Assembly: GCA_026745465.1 (NCBI GenBank)
Contig: JACYXH010000278.1
Span: forward strand, 1,059,478 to 1,123,477
Origin: Lota lota
Taxonomy: Eukaryota; Chordata; Actinopteri; Gadiformes; Lotidae
Direction: 5' to 3'
DNA: 64,000 nt
In this document: in pieces, positions 1 through 24,873 of the stretch
Layout of the letters: every line of letters starts with the position of its first letter
Position numbering within the stretch: position 1 is the first letter of the stretch
Program-made: the position numbers and the translations under genes
The notes under the pieces: generated by a model
What the model was told of the DNA's origin: nothing
Seen by the model: the letters and a program-made list of their open reading frames with translations, nothing else
Databases searched by the model: none

Positions 1-84
<84 letters not shown>
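1..84. repeat. (AC)n microsatellite
   Basis: A pure AC dinucleotide run of 42 units starts at the window edge and ends where unique sequence begins. Its full length cannot be seen. It probably lies in a nup85 intron, because the next nup85 exon toward the 3' end is not in the window. Confidence 0.98.
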
Positions 85-86
<2 letters not shown>

Positions 87-519
87 TGGTTGACCTGGTT
101 AAAATCTAATCTCTGATCAAAGCTGATTGAGATCAAACGTCCACATAATTAATGCCGTTGAATGTTTTTTTTTACTTCTTGGACTCAAAGGTCTATTAAT
201 GCTGGAAAGGCAGTGGCATCTTATCAGATGCAAGATTATATATAAAATCTAGTACTTTTGTGTTAAATGTTTTTCCCAAATATCAGAGTCAAAAGCATCA
301 CAAATGTCACAAAGAATCACATGCTGGTGTATCAAGAAGGTCGATTAAAAGACTGTTTGTGTGCATCATGTGACAGTCCAAGAATGGCTCTTGGGAACCA
401 GCCAGGACACTGTTAATGCACTTGAATGTTCCCTAAAGTCCATGTGAAGATGCATTCAACCTTATGAGACAGGTACAATGACCAGATCATACAAAAACAC
501 CATGGCTCGGTGCACCTAC

Positions 520-6352
<5,833 letters not shown>

Positions 6353-7281
6353 TTTGAAACTAATCAGATCAATAAACTGTTAATTGCCTTGGGAATATTT
6401 ACGGACTATTGTAAAACACAACTACATTTCATGACATTTAACGTTACTACTAGTGCTGCTCGCTCCCCGCCTCAAAGATTCAGTCCAAGGACCCCAAACG
6501 CATGTCGTGGTGACGTCATGTGGAGTTTATCGTCGCCTGCTTAAAAACAACTTGAAATGTATTTGTTTCTCATCTTTATCTTTATTTTGAATATTGCTTG
6601 AGCACGCTCATTTAATGAATAGAGAGCTGACATATTCGCTATTCGTTTAATGTTTTTTATAACCACGATAAATCACAATTTATTTTCAGTATTTGTTCAT
6701 ATGACAACATTTTTTGTTATGTTTTTCCTTTGACATGATCCTTATACAGATAAGTGAAAAACGGAGATACTGCATTATATAGATATTACGTTATGCTGTA
6801 ATATCTCTACTGTCCTTGTTCTACATTTGCAGTGGTCATGGCATTAAGAAAAACAAGATGGCCACTGGGATCTACTCAAATCATGACTCAAATCAAACCA
6901 TCCTGAAATCGATATGTTCACGTCCTTACTGCGTGAGAACTGTGACAAACATAGCATGTGATCGATGTCAAATGCCCATTCTAAAACAAAAGAACACTTT
7001 ACATCATCCTCCGTTTGAAATAAATTGAAATAAAGGGGAGAAAAGAGAAAGGCGCGTGCACGTGCTAATGAAAGCTTCTTTGCCGCGCATCCAGTCAATC
7101 CCGCCCACAACTAGACTGCGCTTTGTACCACGTGACTGATGTAGCCATTCACATACGACGACAGTGGACGCGCACGGACGCATGGACGCGCACGCTTGTC
7201 GAATAATGTAAGCGGTAGCGAGCACGTGCGCGTACCCGTATTCTTTGTGTTGCAGCGTAGAGAAGCGCAAAAAGAGTAACC
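6353..7281. promoter_or_regulatory. Divergent nup85/sumo2 intergenic promoter region
   Basis: These 929 bp separate the nup85 start codon (minus) from the sumo2 start codon (plus), so both promoters should lie here. The part at 7050-7260 is rich in CpG. It carries CACGTG palindromes at 7059-7064, 7129-7134 and 7223-7228, and a GC-box-like CCGCCC near 7111. CACGTG is the core bound by MYC/MAX, USF and MiT-family factors; their use here is inference. No TATA box stands out. The middle (6540-6820) is AT-rich and shows nothing else. Confidence 0.6.
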
Positions 7282-10200
7282 ATGGCTGATGAAAAACCTA
7301 AGGTGAGTTTCTGAATATTGCGTCCAATGCTCTACATATTTGCCTGTATCATAAGGTTATGGTCTAAGTGAAAAGTTGACATCTTATTCTTACAATGTCT
7401 TATTTGAAGTTGTGATCAGAAAAAAATCAACTCCTACTTGAATACACCGGAAGGCTTGTGAACGCGCATTTGTAGGCGCGTATATTGCTCCATTTGATTA
7501 CGGACCGCCAACCAATGCGCTCAGTGGTGTTGCTTTTCCATGAACATCATATCTCCAATGAATAAATGAACGAATGAATGGCGGCTATTAGCATAGTCGT
7601 TGTCTCGTAGTTGACTAGTCTCCCTACTGTTAGCCCTATCTTGTTTTGTTGATTCTAACATTCAGAAAAGTTACTTTGAATTCTCCTTCATTTTCTATGG
7701 GCTCCACAAGTCGTTTCCTTTAGTAAAATGAGATAACGTTACTAAAAGCATTAATGGATCAATTAGGTATGCATGCTGTAAGAATAAGTTTACCTAATTT
7801 CCCCTCTGGCATTAATCAAGTATACTTATTCTTACAGCATGCATGTAGCATTCGTTCATTTATTCATTGGAGATATGATGTTCATGGAAAAGCAACACCA
7901 CTGAGCGCATTGGTTGGCGGTCCGTAATCAAATGGGGCAATATACGCGCCTACATGCATACCTAATCTTCTCTTATTCAGACAATGTATGTCTGCCTGTG
8001 ATGTTCATCTCATTGTGACTGTGATCATTTTGTGAAATCCTCTGTTTCTTAACTCATGAAAGTGTCACACCTATATTTATTCAATTGAATGGTAAAATAA
8101 TTCACCGATTCATGTCGGTATGACAAAACAATAAAGTTATCTTCTACATTGGCCTGCCTTTACTCTACACTTAACAGCATTGGCTGGCTGACAAAATGAT
8201 AATGAAGCTGTAAATAACCCCTTGCATGTTTTATGATTTATCTCTAATTTTTTTAGGAAGGAGTGAAAACAGAAAGCAGCGAGCACATCAACCTGAAGGT
8301 AGCAGGACAGGATGGCTCTGTGGTTCAGTTCAAGATTAAAAGGCACACCCCCCTCAGCAAACTCATGAAAGCCTACTGCGAGAGACAGGTAAGACTGCTA
8401 CACATTTACATACACTAGAAATACATAATGGGTGATTGGAAATGACAGTAGTGACATAGATTCATTACTCGGGCAGTGCCCTTGAGTATCCTATTTAGCA
8501 ATGTGAAATGACCAGGATAACTCAAGGTCATCCTGGCCAATGATATTCTTGAGACAAAACTTGCCTCAGTTAAAAAATAATTTTAACAAACACATGGGGA
8601 GCAATATTATAAAGAAGTATAAATGACATAACTGCAGCAAAATTGGTTTAATCAACAATGAACAGCATACGATGAAGTATTATTGCACGGTATACTTTAT
8701 ACCGTGCAATAAGCTGCAATGATTGGGCTACCTTCTGGAACAAGTTAAAGTCGCTATTTGTAACATTTAAACTGGCTGGTAGCTTAAAATAACCTGGACA
8801 TATCTGTAGTCAAAGCTGAATGATGGGGATTTCAATAATGTTATCAATAACATCACAACCTATTACTGATATATTCTTAAAATACAAAATGCCGGCCAAC
8901 CCGTAACTCTCTCCTTGTTTACATGAATCTTACTATCGACACTCCCTTAACCCGTCCCACTCATGCCACCCAGCCAGCTGAGCTGCGCTAGTTCCGTCAC
9001 ACAATTGCACAGTTAGATTAGAAGGAACAATGTCAGTGAGTTTTTTTAAGTCAGAAAGTCTCCCGCCTACTAACTGGGAGGGGCTCAATCCTACCCATTA
9101 CGCTCTTGAAATATTTATTTTCTTGTTTCCTAATACATTTAGCAGTATTAAAACAGTACAACACCCCTAGATTGACTCCGGGTAGGAAGTCCATCAAGCA
9201 TCATGTTTGAATGAGCTCGGAAACACTGCCCAAAATCGTTAGACCTCAAGGCTGGATGGCGAACGCTAGCATCAACTTTGTACATTGATTGTTTTCAATG
9301 TTTAAAGAAACAGTTGGGACACATCGTGATGAGACATTTTCAGTGGAGCACTGGCAATTAATCTACTGTCATGGTTCCAAGCATTAACTCTGTGTTTCCC
9401 AAAGTTGGAGGCGCTCCTCCCTTGGGAGGCTCAGGGGGTGCGCAGGGAGATGGGATAGAAGGGAGAACTTCATGTATTGTAGTTAGGGGAAAGCTATCAG
9501 AATGTATACAAAAAACACAGGTGGAACGAACTATAAGAAATGTATTGCACACAAGTGCTGTATACAAGCACGTTAACTACTGATACAATTTAAGTGGCTG
9601 CATGCAGTGTGCACCAAAGTGCGATGTGCCATGCAAAGAACTAAAATATATGTAATCACGGCCCTCAGCCATGGTTCATATGGCCAAGTTCTCGAGCAGC
9701 GCTGGAGAACCCCGAAATACAAATACTTTCCCCAAGAGTAGTAAAGTAAATGACAAACAATGTTTGGGAACCACTGCATTAACCCAACAGGGAGAAAAAA
9801 ATGCCAACTCTACACAGAAAGCCCCCAGTCCGCCTTAGTACTGCACATTGATGAATATAATACATTTAATCTATATGTACTCATTCTATCAAATATATAA
9901 TAAAAATGTTCACAGACTAAAAACCACATGGCCTCGCCATAAAAACTTTTGGCAGAGACAACGATTATAATCATGCCTGTGAACCATAACATTATGATGT
10001 CAACATCTTAATCCTGCGTTCTTATCCAGAGAGCTGTGCAAGCCTCCATCCTGTAGGTCGTTGATCCAGCCTCACTCAACCCCACACTCTCTGCCTTTTG
10101 CTGTGCCGCTACTGCATATTTGGAGCTGGTCGATGTGGATGCATCAGAATCTATGAAAACATATATTTTCAGTACGGTCCGGTCAATGAGCAAGAAAAAT

Positions 10201-11281
10201 GAATTGTTAAATGCTTTATTAAATCCATTCCACATATTTAAAACAAATCAAAACCTGATATTTTTGTTATGCTGATATTTAATCATACAATATGTGAAAA
10301 TCACCAGCAATACCTGTCCAGGTTTGTGGCATCAAATAGGATATTATGGTCCAGTAATAAAAGTGAAAACAGCCTTATGTGACCACTAACAAAGCATTAT
10401 CTCTTGATAATAAAATCTATTATTATGTTATTATTCTTCTTGCTCCTGTGTTCTTTTGGTGAAGGGAAAAAAAAAGGGTCAGACACAGGACAGGCACCAC
10501 ATGAAGAGAGTTCAGTTGAGATGGAAGTCCCTATCAGTGCATGTGTTGTGGTCTGTCTAGTCTGGGCTTTATCTCACAGTGGATTGTTCCCATAGAACAC
10601 AGAGCATCTGTCTAACCCTTCAGAGCGCACTGGAAATAGGGCTGCAAGTCTTTCTTTGGCCACATCCTGCCCCAACATCCTCCCCCCATCACATTGTTTT
10701 TCTTGTTTTATCACACATCTGAGCTTTTTTTTTGTGTAAGATATTTAAAAAATGTTTGAGATATACCTACAAATACCTAATCCTTGCTTTTTGCTATTTA
10801 TAAATGACATTGAAATCATGCAGAGAGAATTGGGTACAGTTGTATCTATGTACGATATTAACATGAATAATAGTTTAAAACCTGATCTAATTTGTTTTTG
10901 TCTTTGCCCCACCCCCTCCTAGGGACTGGCCATCCGGCAAATCAGGTTCCGGTTTGATGGACAGCCAATAAACGAGACGGATACGCCTTCACAAGTAAGC
11001 CTGACCATGTGGTGCAGGGAAACGTATATGCTGTTGCATTTGATGAGTAAAGTAGACTAAAACATGGCCTTCCCAGGCCCCTGAGCAAAGGGAAATCTCA
11101 CCAAGACCTAGAGCAGCTTTTAAACTTCTATCAGCAGCTGGGTTGACTTTAAGGCTTTTAACCATATGATCTGTTTTCTCCTCTGACCCTGCCCCCCTGT
11201 TATTGTTTCCAATGACAGTTGGAAATGGAAGATGAAGATACAATTGACGTATTCCAGCAACAGACAGGCGGTCTCCTTTAA
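7282..11281 (+). CDS. sumo2: Small ubiquitin-related modifier 2
   Basis: SUMO2 is a ubiquitin-like protein that is matured by SENP proteases, activated by SAE1/UBA2, and conjugated by UBC9 to lysines of mostly nuclear proteins. The exons are 7282-7302, 8257-8388, 10923-10994 and 11219-11281. All joins are phase 0, giving 95 aa, exactly the human SUMO2 length. The protein starts MADEKPKEGVKTE, and its VKTE around Lys11 is the consensus used for poly-SUMO chains. The core keeps [43 protein letters not shown] and [15 protein letters not shown]. The precursor ends in GG-LL, so maturation removes two residues. Intron positions match vertebrate SUMO2/3. SUMO2 is chosen over SUMO3 because nup85 and jpt1 flank it, as in human 17q25.1. 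It is intact. Confidence 0.97.
7468..7957. repeat. Long inverted repeat in sumo2 intron 1
   Basis: The arm at 7468-7577 reappears as its reverse complement at about 7848-7957, roughly 110 bp and nearly perfect. A second, nested inverted pair of 19 bp arms (near 7770-7788 and 7825-7843) lies in the spacer. No open reading frame is present. It could be a foldback transposon or a local inverted duplication. Confidence 0.85.
8680..8712. repeat. Perfect 15-bp hairpin
   Basis: The arms TTATTGCACGGTATA and its exact complement are separated by a 3 nt loop (CTT). They lie in sumo2 intron 2, just upstream of the TTAA-type element that starts at 8749. It may belong to an older repeat; no function can be assigned. 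Confidence 0.8.
8749..9106 (-). mobile_element. TTAA-type MITE, diverged copy
   Basis: TTAA at 8745-8748 precedes AGTCGCTATTTGTAAC. The body matches, in opposite orientation, the element at 24008-24351, including the shared stretch GTCTCCCGCCTACTAACTGG. The far end is eroded. It is non-autonomous, with no coding sequence, and lies in sumo2 intron 2. The TTAA target suggests a piggyBac-like mobilising enzyme (inference). Confidence 0.7.
9389..9775. mobile_element. hAT-type MITE with 8-bp target duplication
   Basis: GCATTAAC occurs directly on both sides (9381-9388 and 9776-9783). The ends are imperfect inverted repeats: GTGTTTCCCAAAG on the left and the complement of a GGTTCCCAAACA-type end on the right. 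The 8-bp duplication and the terminal TTCCCAA motif fit hAT non-autonomous elements. No transposase is coded. It lies in sumo2 intron 2. Confidence 0.82.
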
Positions 11282-11738
11282 TCCCTGCCGTGTATCAGCA
11301 CCCGGTTCCTTCCATCATCCTTTCCTGGATCGCAACACAGACACACTCAAAATGCTCATTTGCAACTCACGTATTTTGCTCCCTTTTTTTTTTTTTGCCT
11401 TTGTATAGTTTTTTTTTAACTTTATTCTCACCCATGTTACTTTGCTGTTGTTGTTGTACATAATGCAGTCTAAGTTATGGTTTTATTTGCTGATGTCATG
11501 CTGTGGCAAATGTTACTGGACCTCATCTAGACTTGGAAGGGCTTGTTCTGAAGATACAGACTACAAATGGAAAGAATGAATTTAAAGAAATTAATTGAAT
11601 GTTTTGCTTTAGGCTAGGCTTAGCTGTCATCTGAGAAAATAGCTCTACAAGTCTATTTATTTTGGGCTGGATGTTGCAGAGCAGATTGTTTTATTAAGTC
11701 TATCTGCCTAAAATTTTGATTTTGTATCCCCTTTTCTA

Positions 11739-11940
11739 AATAAAGTAGTGAATTTGTAGGAAAAATTACCACCTTGATTTATAGTTATACTAGGCCAAAA
11801 TGTCATGTTAGTCTAAATCTTAATCTGAAGTTAATGTTTGTTTAAATAAATCGACTGTTTTTACCAAACTCCCAATTCGTGTTCCTTGTACAGTTGTTTG
11901 TGGCAGTTATTGTTTTTGATAAAGTTGTTGATCAAATAAA
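11739..11940 (+). terminator. sumo2 polyadenylation signals
   Basis: AATAAA hexamers occur at 11739-11744 and 11935-11940, with an intermediate AAATAAAT near 11845, all downstream of the sumo2 stop at 11281. Which one is used cannot be told from sequence. Confidence 0.6.
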
Positions 11941-12362
11941 GTTATGTATTTACCTAAAGGTCGAAGAATATCCCAGCCCCTATAACACACAATGACACGA
12001 GCATATTTTAACATATTGCATATAACATTATTTTAAATAGAAAGAATGACTAAAACTCTGACTAAGCACCAGGATGTTGATCATGCTGTCTGATCGTTGA
12101 CATTATTGGCGAAGCACGCTACCAACCAGAGAGAGGTGATCCGTGTTGTTCTGTCCAACCAGAGCGGGCGGATCGCTAGTGGGCTGGGACTTGTGGGACG
12201 CTATAGCACGACAAACGCCTACAATTTCGAGCCGTTTTTCAGTGTCGGGTGGAGTCTATCCTCTTCTCATCTCTGCGGAAAGGATTGCCGAACCTCCCAT
12301 TTTTTAAGTCTTAGAAATTAGCTATTAGTCCTTGTAAAAGGCAACTGTATTCCATCCCAAAG
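11941..12362 (+). promoter_or_regulatory. sumo2-jpt1 intergenic region and jpt1 5' region
   Basis: This is an interval of about 420 bp between the sumo2 3' end and the jpt1 start codon. The proximal part (12100-12360) is richer in GC and CpG and should hold the jpt1 promoter and 5' UTR. No defined motif can be supported. Confidence 0.4.
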
Positions 12363-20113
<7,751 letters not shown>

Positions 20114-20339
20114 ACCAAGCGAACACACACACAACTTTCTATTCTCCATTGGAACGCTTTTTTTATTTTTATTTTTTCAAAGATGAATTACCCCACCACA
20201 CACTCTTCCTCTCCATTGCCCAGTTCCCCACCCCCAACCCTCCTCATGCACTCGCCTTGTTATGACCCTATACCCTCCCACACCTAATGTCTCCCACCAT
20301 CCTCAACCCGTTTGTTTTGGTTCTTTTTCTATTAAAAAA

Positions 20340-20345
20340 AATAAA
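20340..20345 (+). terminator. jpt1 polyadenylation signal
   Basis: AATAAA lies 227 bp after the jpt1 stop codon. Another AATAAA-containing stretch follows near 20568. Confidence 0.6.
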
Positions 20346-21423
20346 CTTGTTGACAAAAGCACTTTATGTATCTCTGCCGCCCTCGACCTTCATTTCAGCC
20401 CATCCTGTAGTCCACCGCGCCTGCTGGGAAAGGCATGATGTCTAGCTTATCTCTCTCGCTCTCCTCCCACCCTCCCTTCCATTGCCCCCACCCTACTGTT
20501 GTAAATGGTCATGGAAAAAAAAGTGATTAAAGAGGAAAAAAATGATTTGATGCGTGGATTTCTAACAATAAAGATTGATATCGATTTGTTGGTCCTTATT
20601 GTTTTTGAGGAGTGGAATTGGCAGAATGTACATTGTCAATACGTTTTTTCTTTTTGTACTAGAAAGTGCTCTACAGAATGTACTGATAACATGATAGTAA
20701 TGATTTTGTGGTAGTAGGCTAGGTACAGTCGGGGCTTTTGGTTATCGTAGTACAGCATTCATATTTTAGATCACTGGCTGCAAAGGCTCCATTCCAAGTT
20801 TATCCAATTGTTTAGAAATAAATGTTCTAGTTGCATCATACTTAACCAGTTTGATCACATCTGCAGTACTATCATTTTCATTTTGTGATATGAATAGTTA
20901 ATCTTCAAAAGTAAACTGATCACTTGTTCAGCAAACAAGCGCGTTCAAACTAGTTAATTGTTTTCACAAAGAAGGCTTGTTATTCTCAGCCCTTCAGCAA
21001 GCAGTATCTAGGATATTGACTTGGCATTCTCCTTTAAGAAGCTAATCTTATTACTTACTAATTTGGATTTAGATCATAAAGTCTAATAAGCTAATTGAGC
21101 TGACTGCATGTGTAAATTGCTAATATCTGCTGTATCTAACCACCAAGTCCTTTTAATACGGCCAATCTTGCCCACCCATATGGGATGCTTAGCGATTGAA
21201 AAAAAAACGTTTTCATTGAACATTTGAACTTGTATTCACACACCAAAAGAGCAATGAAAGGTGTAGCATTGGGTCTCGTATACTGCAGACGGTCAGTTGT
21301 ATGTTGGTGCCTAGGTCACCATGGTTACCATTTCACTAAGCCTCTTACTATGCTAACTGCAATTGCTTAAGAGGACTCTAAGGCTGATCAGCCCATCAAG
21401 GAACCATTTCTCTTTCCTCTTAT
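20346..21423. other. Intergenic, no feature recognised
   Basis: This is AT-rich sequence downstream of jpt1. Apart from a second poly(A) hexamer near 20568, I see no coding, RNA or repeat signal that can be supported. Confidence 0.5.
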
Positions 21424-21898
21424 GGTTAAGCCAGTGCTTCTCAATTATTTTCTGTTACGCCCCCCCTAGGAAGAAGTAAACATTTCGCGCCCCCCCACAC
21501 TCTCCGCCGCGACTGTAAATAGTATCATTTGTCTATAAAATTGTTATAAGTACACCTCTGCATAACATTAAAGAAAACAAAAAACCAAAAAAGAGAAATA
21601 TAGATCAACTTACAACAAAGAATAACTTTATTAACATTGTTTTTTAGTCTGTAACAGAAAAGACTTAAAGTGCATCAATTTGCCTGAATTTTTTTTAATC
21701 CTTATTTAAACTGTAAACATTTTTTGACCAGTTGATACTGAAAAATAAAATAAAATATAATCAATAAATAAATAATAAATTCAAATTGATCAGCAACATT
21801 AAATCGGGAACACAATATGTGAAACACTTTGACCTATAAAACAAAAATGAATAAAACAATTTCTGCTGATTTTTTTTATCAAAATGAGGAAGTCAGGA

Positions 21899-23737
21899 TT
21901 AATGGCTACAATGAGCACGTTTGGCAGTGCACAGCTTTTCGAAGTGGGGTTTGAAGCATGATACTGCAACTCTCAGCTCCTGCTCAATGTTTAGCTGGGA
22001 CCTGTACTTGGTCTTCAGTGCAGCAACAGCAGAGAAGCCAGTCTCACAAAGATAAGATGTTGCAAAAGGAAGAAGAATGCCCATTGCCCTCTGCCCTAAG
22101 AGTGGATACTGCCTCTCTACACTCAGCCAGAATTCACTCAGTGTCTGTGATGTGAACCTCAGTCTCAATGTGGAGTCAGACGTCATATCAATGAACTGGT
22201 CCTCCTCTGCAGAGCTGAAACCAGTTGGAGCTGGTGCATTGAAAGCATCTCTCACCCAGTCATATTGTGAACTGTTTTCAGGGAAGTACTTTTTAAAGAA
22301 TCCCACCAGTGATGAAATATGCTCCTTAATATATGGAATCACTGAGGTGGCATCATAATCAATAGTGTCAACAAATTCATGCAGGTTCTCGAATGAATCA
22401 TTATTTCCTTCATCAAGTCGCCTGCCCCACATTGCAANNNNNNNNNNNNNNNNNNNNNNNNNNNNNNNNNNNNNNNNNNNNNNNNNNNNNNNNNNNNNNN
22501 NNNNNNNNNNNNNNNNNNNNNNNNNNNNNNNNNNNNNNNNNNNNNNNNNNNNNNNNNNNNNNNNNNNNNNNNNNNNNNNNNNNNNNNNNNNNNNNNNNNN
22601 NNNNNNNNNNNNNNNNNNNNNNNNNNNNNNNNNNNNNNNNNNNNNNNNNNNNNNNNNNNNNNNNNNNNNNNNNNNNNNNNNNNNNNNNNNNNNNNNNNNN
22701 NNNNNNNNNNNNNNNNNNNNNNNNNNNNNNNNNNNNNNNNNNNNNNNNNNNNNNNNNNNNNNNNNNNNNNNNNNNNNNNNNNNNNNNNNNNNNNNNNNNN
22801 NNNNNNNNNNNNNNNNNNNNNNNNNNNNNNNNNNNNNNNNNNNNNNNNNNNNNNNNNNNNNNNNNNNNNNNNNNNNNNNNNNNNNNNNNNNNNNNNNNNN
22901 NNNNNNNNNNNNNNNNNNNNNNNNNNNNNNNNNNNNNNNNNNNNNNNNNNNNNNNNNNNNNNNNNNNNNNNNNNNNNNNNNNNNNNNNNNNNNNNNNNNN
23001 NNNNNNNNNNNNNNNNNNNNNNNNNNNNNNNNNNNNNNNNNNNNNNNNNNNNNNNNNNNNNNNNNNNNNNNNNNNNNNNNNNNNNNNNNNNNNNNNNNNN
23101 NNNNNNNNNNNNNNNNNNNNNNNNNNNNNNNNNNNNNNNNNNNNNNNNNNNNNNNNNNNNNNNNNNNNNNNNNNNNNNNNNNNNNNNNNNNNNNNNNNNN
23201 NNNNNNNNNNNNNNNNNNNNNNNNNNNNNNNNNNNNNNNNNNGGACAGAGGGATAGTTTTTATTTTTGCAGCACTTGCGTCATCCAGCATGACAGAGACC
23301 ATGTCTAATGCTGCAGGCAGTATCAGCTCCTCTGCTATGGAGTTATTTTTTTTGCACTGAGCAATTTGGTACGCCACCTTATATGATGCTAACAGTGCTC
23401 GCTGGTTTACTGAAGTAGCATTCACAAAGCGGGACGATTGTTGGCAATATTCGGCACGTTTTCACTGAAAAAACTCAAGCGGCTTATCAGCGTGATTGGG
23501 GTGTAATGTCTTTAAGTGACGCCTTAATTTATTTGGCTTCATACTGTCCGCTGCCAACATTTTTAGACACAGTAAACATACCGGTCTTTCCTCGTCTCCC
23601 ACCGTAGTCACAGTGAAGCCAAGCGCTACATACGCTTCGTCATATTTCCTCGTCTTAGCTTTCGGGAGACTTACGTTTGTCTCATTATCTCCGTCTCTCT
23701 CCGCCTTTCTTTTCATCCCTTTTAAATATTTTTCCAT
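21899..23737 (-). pseudogene. hAT transposase (ZBED/SCAND3-like), one in-frame stop
   Basis: The N-terminal 91 codons (23737-23465) hold a BED zinc finger, with CLLC and HLKTLH giving the C-x2-C ... H-x4-H spacing. A TGA at 23464-23462 interrupts the frame. The same frame then continues as KRAEYCQQSS, TSVNQRALLASYKVAYQIAQ and IAEELILPAA, typical of vertebrate ZBED5/SCAND3-like hAT proteins. After the assembly gap the C-terminus shows LLPFATSYLCETGFSAVAAL, the hAT dimerisation region. The TGA is one step from CGA (Arg). The catalytic middle falls in the gap, so activity cannot be judged. A host-domesticated gene is unlikely because the terminal repeats and target duplication are present. Confidence 0.85.
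22438..23242. other. Assembly gap (805 N)
   Basis: A run of N inside the hAT transposase. Reading frames drawn across it carry no information. Confidence 1.
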
Positions 23738-24007
23738 GGTGTCTCTTAAGAGTTTATCTGCACTTCATATCTCCTGCTATGTGCTGTGTGCTCTTGTTCG
23801 GTGCAAAAAAAACCTTCTCCCTGCGGCAAAAAAAAGCATGTTCCCCGGGGTCACATGCGCCCCCCCTGGCATCGTTCCGCGCCCCCCCCAGGGGGGCGCG
23901 CCCCACTATTTGAGAAAGACTGGGTTAAGCCAAGATCAATCTTGACTACATTCATTTAAAGTAGTACTGCATTAAATGAATGCGCTTGGCCACATTTGTA
24001 TAATTAA

Positions 24008-24351
24008 AGTCGCAATTTGTAAGATTGAGCCCCTCCCAGTTAGTAGGCGGGAGACTTTCAGAATTACAAAAACGCAATAGTCAGTGTTCTGTCCACTCTT
24101 ACTGGCTTTGCAACTGTGTATCGCAAACTAGCATAGCTCGGCTGGCTGGGTTGCGTGAGTGGGAGGGGTTTTGTGACGGCCGATGGTACGATTCTTGTAA
24201 ACAAAGAGTTAGCCTAAAGGATGGTCAGCATTTTCTATCTGTAGAATACATCAGTTATAGGATGTGATTTTAGTGATACAATTATTAAAATCACTTCACA
24301 TATCCAGTTTATGTTAAGCTGCGAGCTAGTTGAAATGTTACACATTGCGAC
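24008..24351 (+). mobile_element. TTAA-type MITE
   Basis: The flanks are TTAA at 24004-24007 and 24352-24355. The ends are inverted: AGTCGCAATTTGTAA on the left and the complement GTCGCAATGTGTAACAT on the right. It is the same family as 8749-9106 and non-coding. The TTAA target is characteristic of piggyBac-type movement. Confidence 0.82.
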
Positions 24352-24368
24352 TTAAATTGATGTATTAA

Positions 24369-24869
24369 AGGTTAGTTCAGGATTTTGTATTTTTTGACCT
24401 GTGATTCTTCCCGGGGATAAACAAGGGCAGTGAGCCCACGTTTTTGTCAATCTGTTCAGTGATTCCCCCTACATACCTGGTACCGGTTACCATTAGCACG
24501 CTGATGGTGCCAGAGCATTAGCTCCACAACTCACCTTAATACACCTCCCAGATAATTAAAACATGAATCTAATTACGCATGCATATCTGGAATAAACTAT
24601 GTTAAAAAGGCGAATTCCAAAAATGAGAATCAGCTTATTTTACAAGACGTTACTACAGCATTATTTTGTTCCAAATAACATTCACTTCTTCAGCTTGGCT
24701 GTGTGCAATGGTATAGGAAGCCCCGACAATAACAACACAACCGATTTGAAGAAGCGAGAGGATAAATGGTTATTCTGAATTATATATATATAAATAAAAT
24801 GGGTTCAATGGTCTTATCTAAGCCGTGATGGATCGTAGAAGGCGAAAAATAAAATCCTGAACTAACACT
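24369..24869. mobile_element. Second TTAA-type MITE, different family
   Basis: The flanks are TTAA at 24365-24368 and 24870-24873. The terminal inverted repeats are about 25 bp: GGTTAGTTCAGGATTTTGTA on the left and the complement of a GTGTTAGTTCAGGATTTTAT-type end on the right. No coding frame is present. It starts 13 bp after the previous TTAA element's flank. Confidence 0.85.
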
Positions 24870-24873
24870 TTAA

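Larger units (their letters stand above)
21432..23922 (-). mobile_element. hAT DNA transposon with perfect 8-bp target duplication
   Basis: GGTTAAGC occurs on both sides (21424-21431 and 23923-23930). The ends are short inverted repeats, CAGTGCTTCTCAA against CAGTCTTTCTCAA, followed by C-rich GCGCCCCCC subterminal stretches. The inside encodes a BED-finger transposase on the minus strand. An 805 bp run of N lies inside, so the true length is unknown. Eight-base duplications and the CAG..CTG ends are hAT hallmarks. The clean target duplication suggests a fairly recent insertion. Confidence 0.9.

Noticed and set aside
22365-23360. Long plus-strand frames across 22.4-23.4 kb
   Set aside because: They exist only because the run of N is read as open. 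The real coding strand of the hAT transposase is minus.
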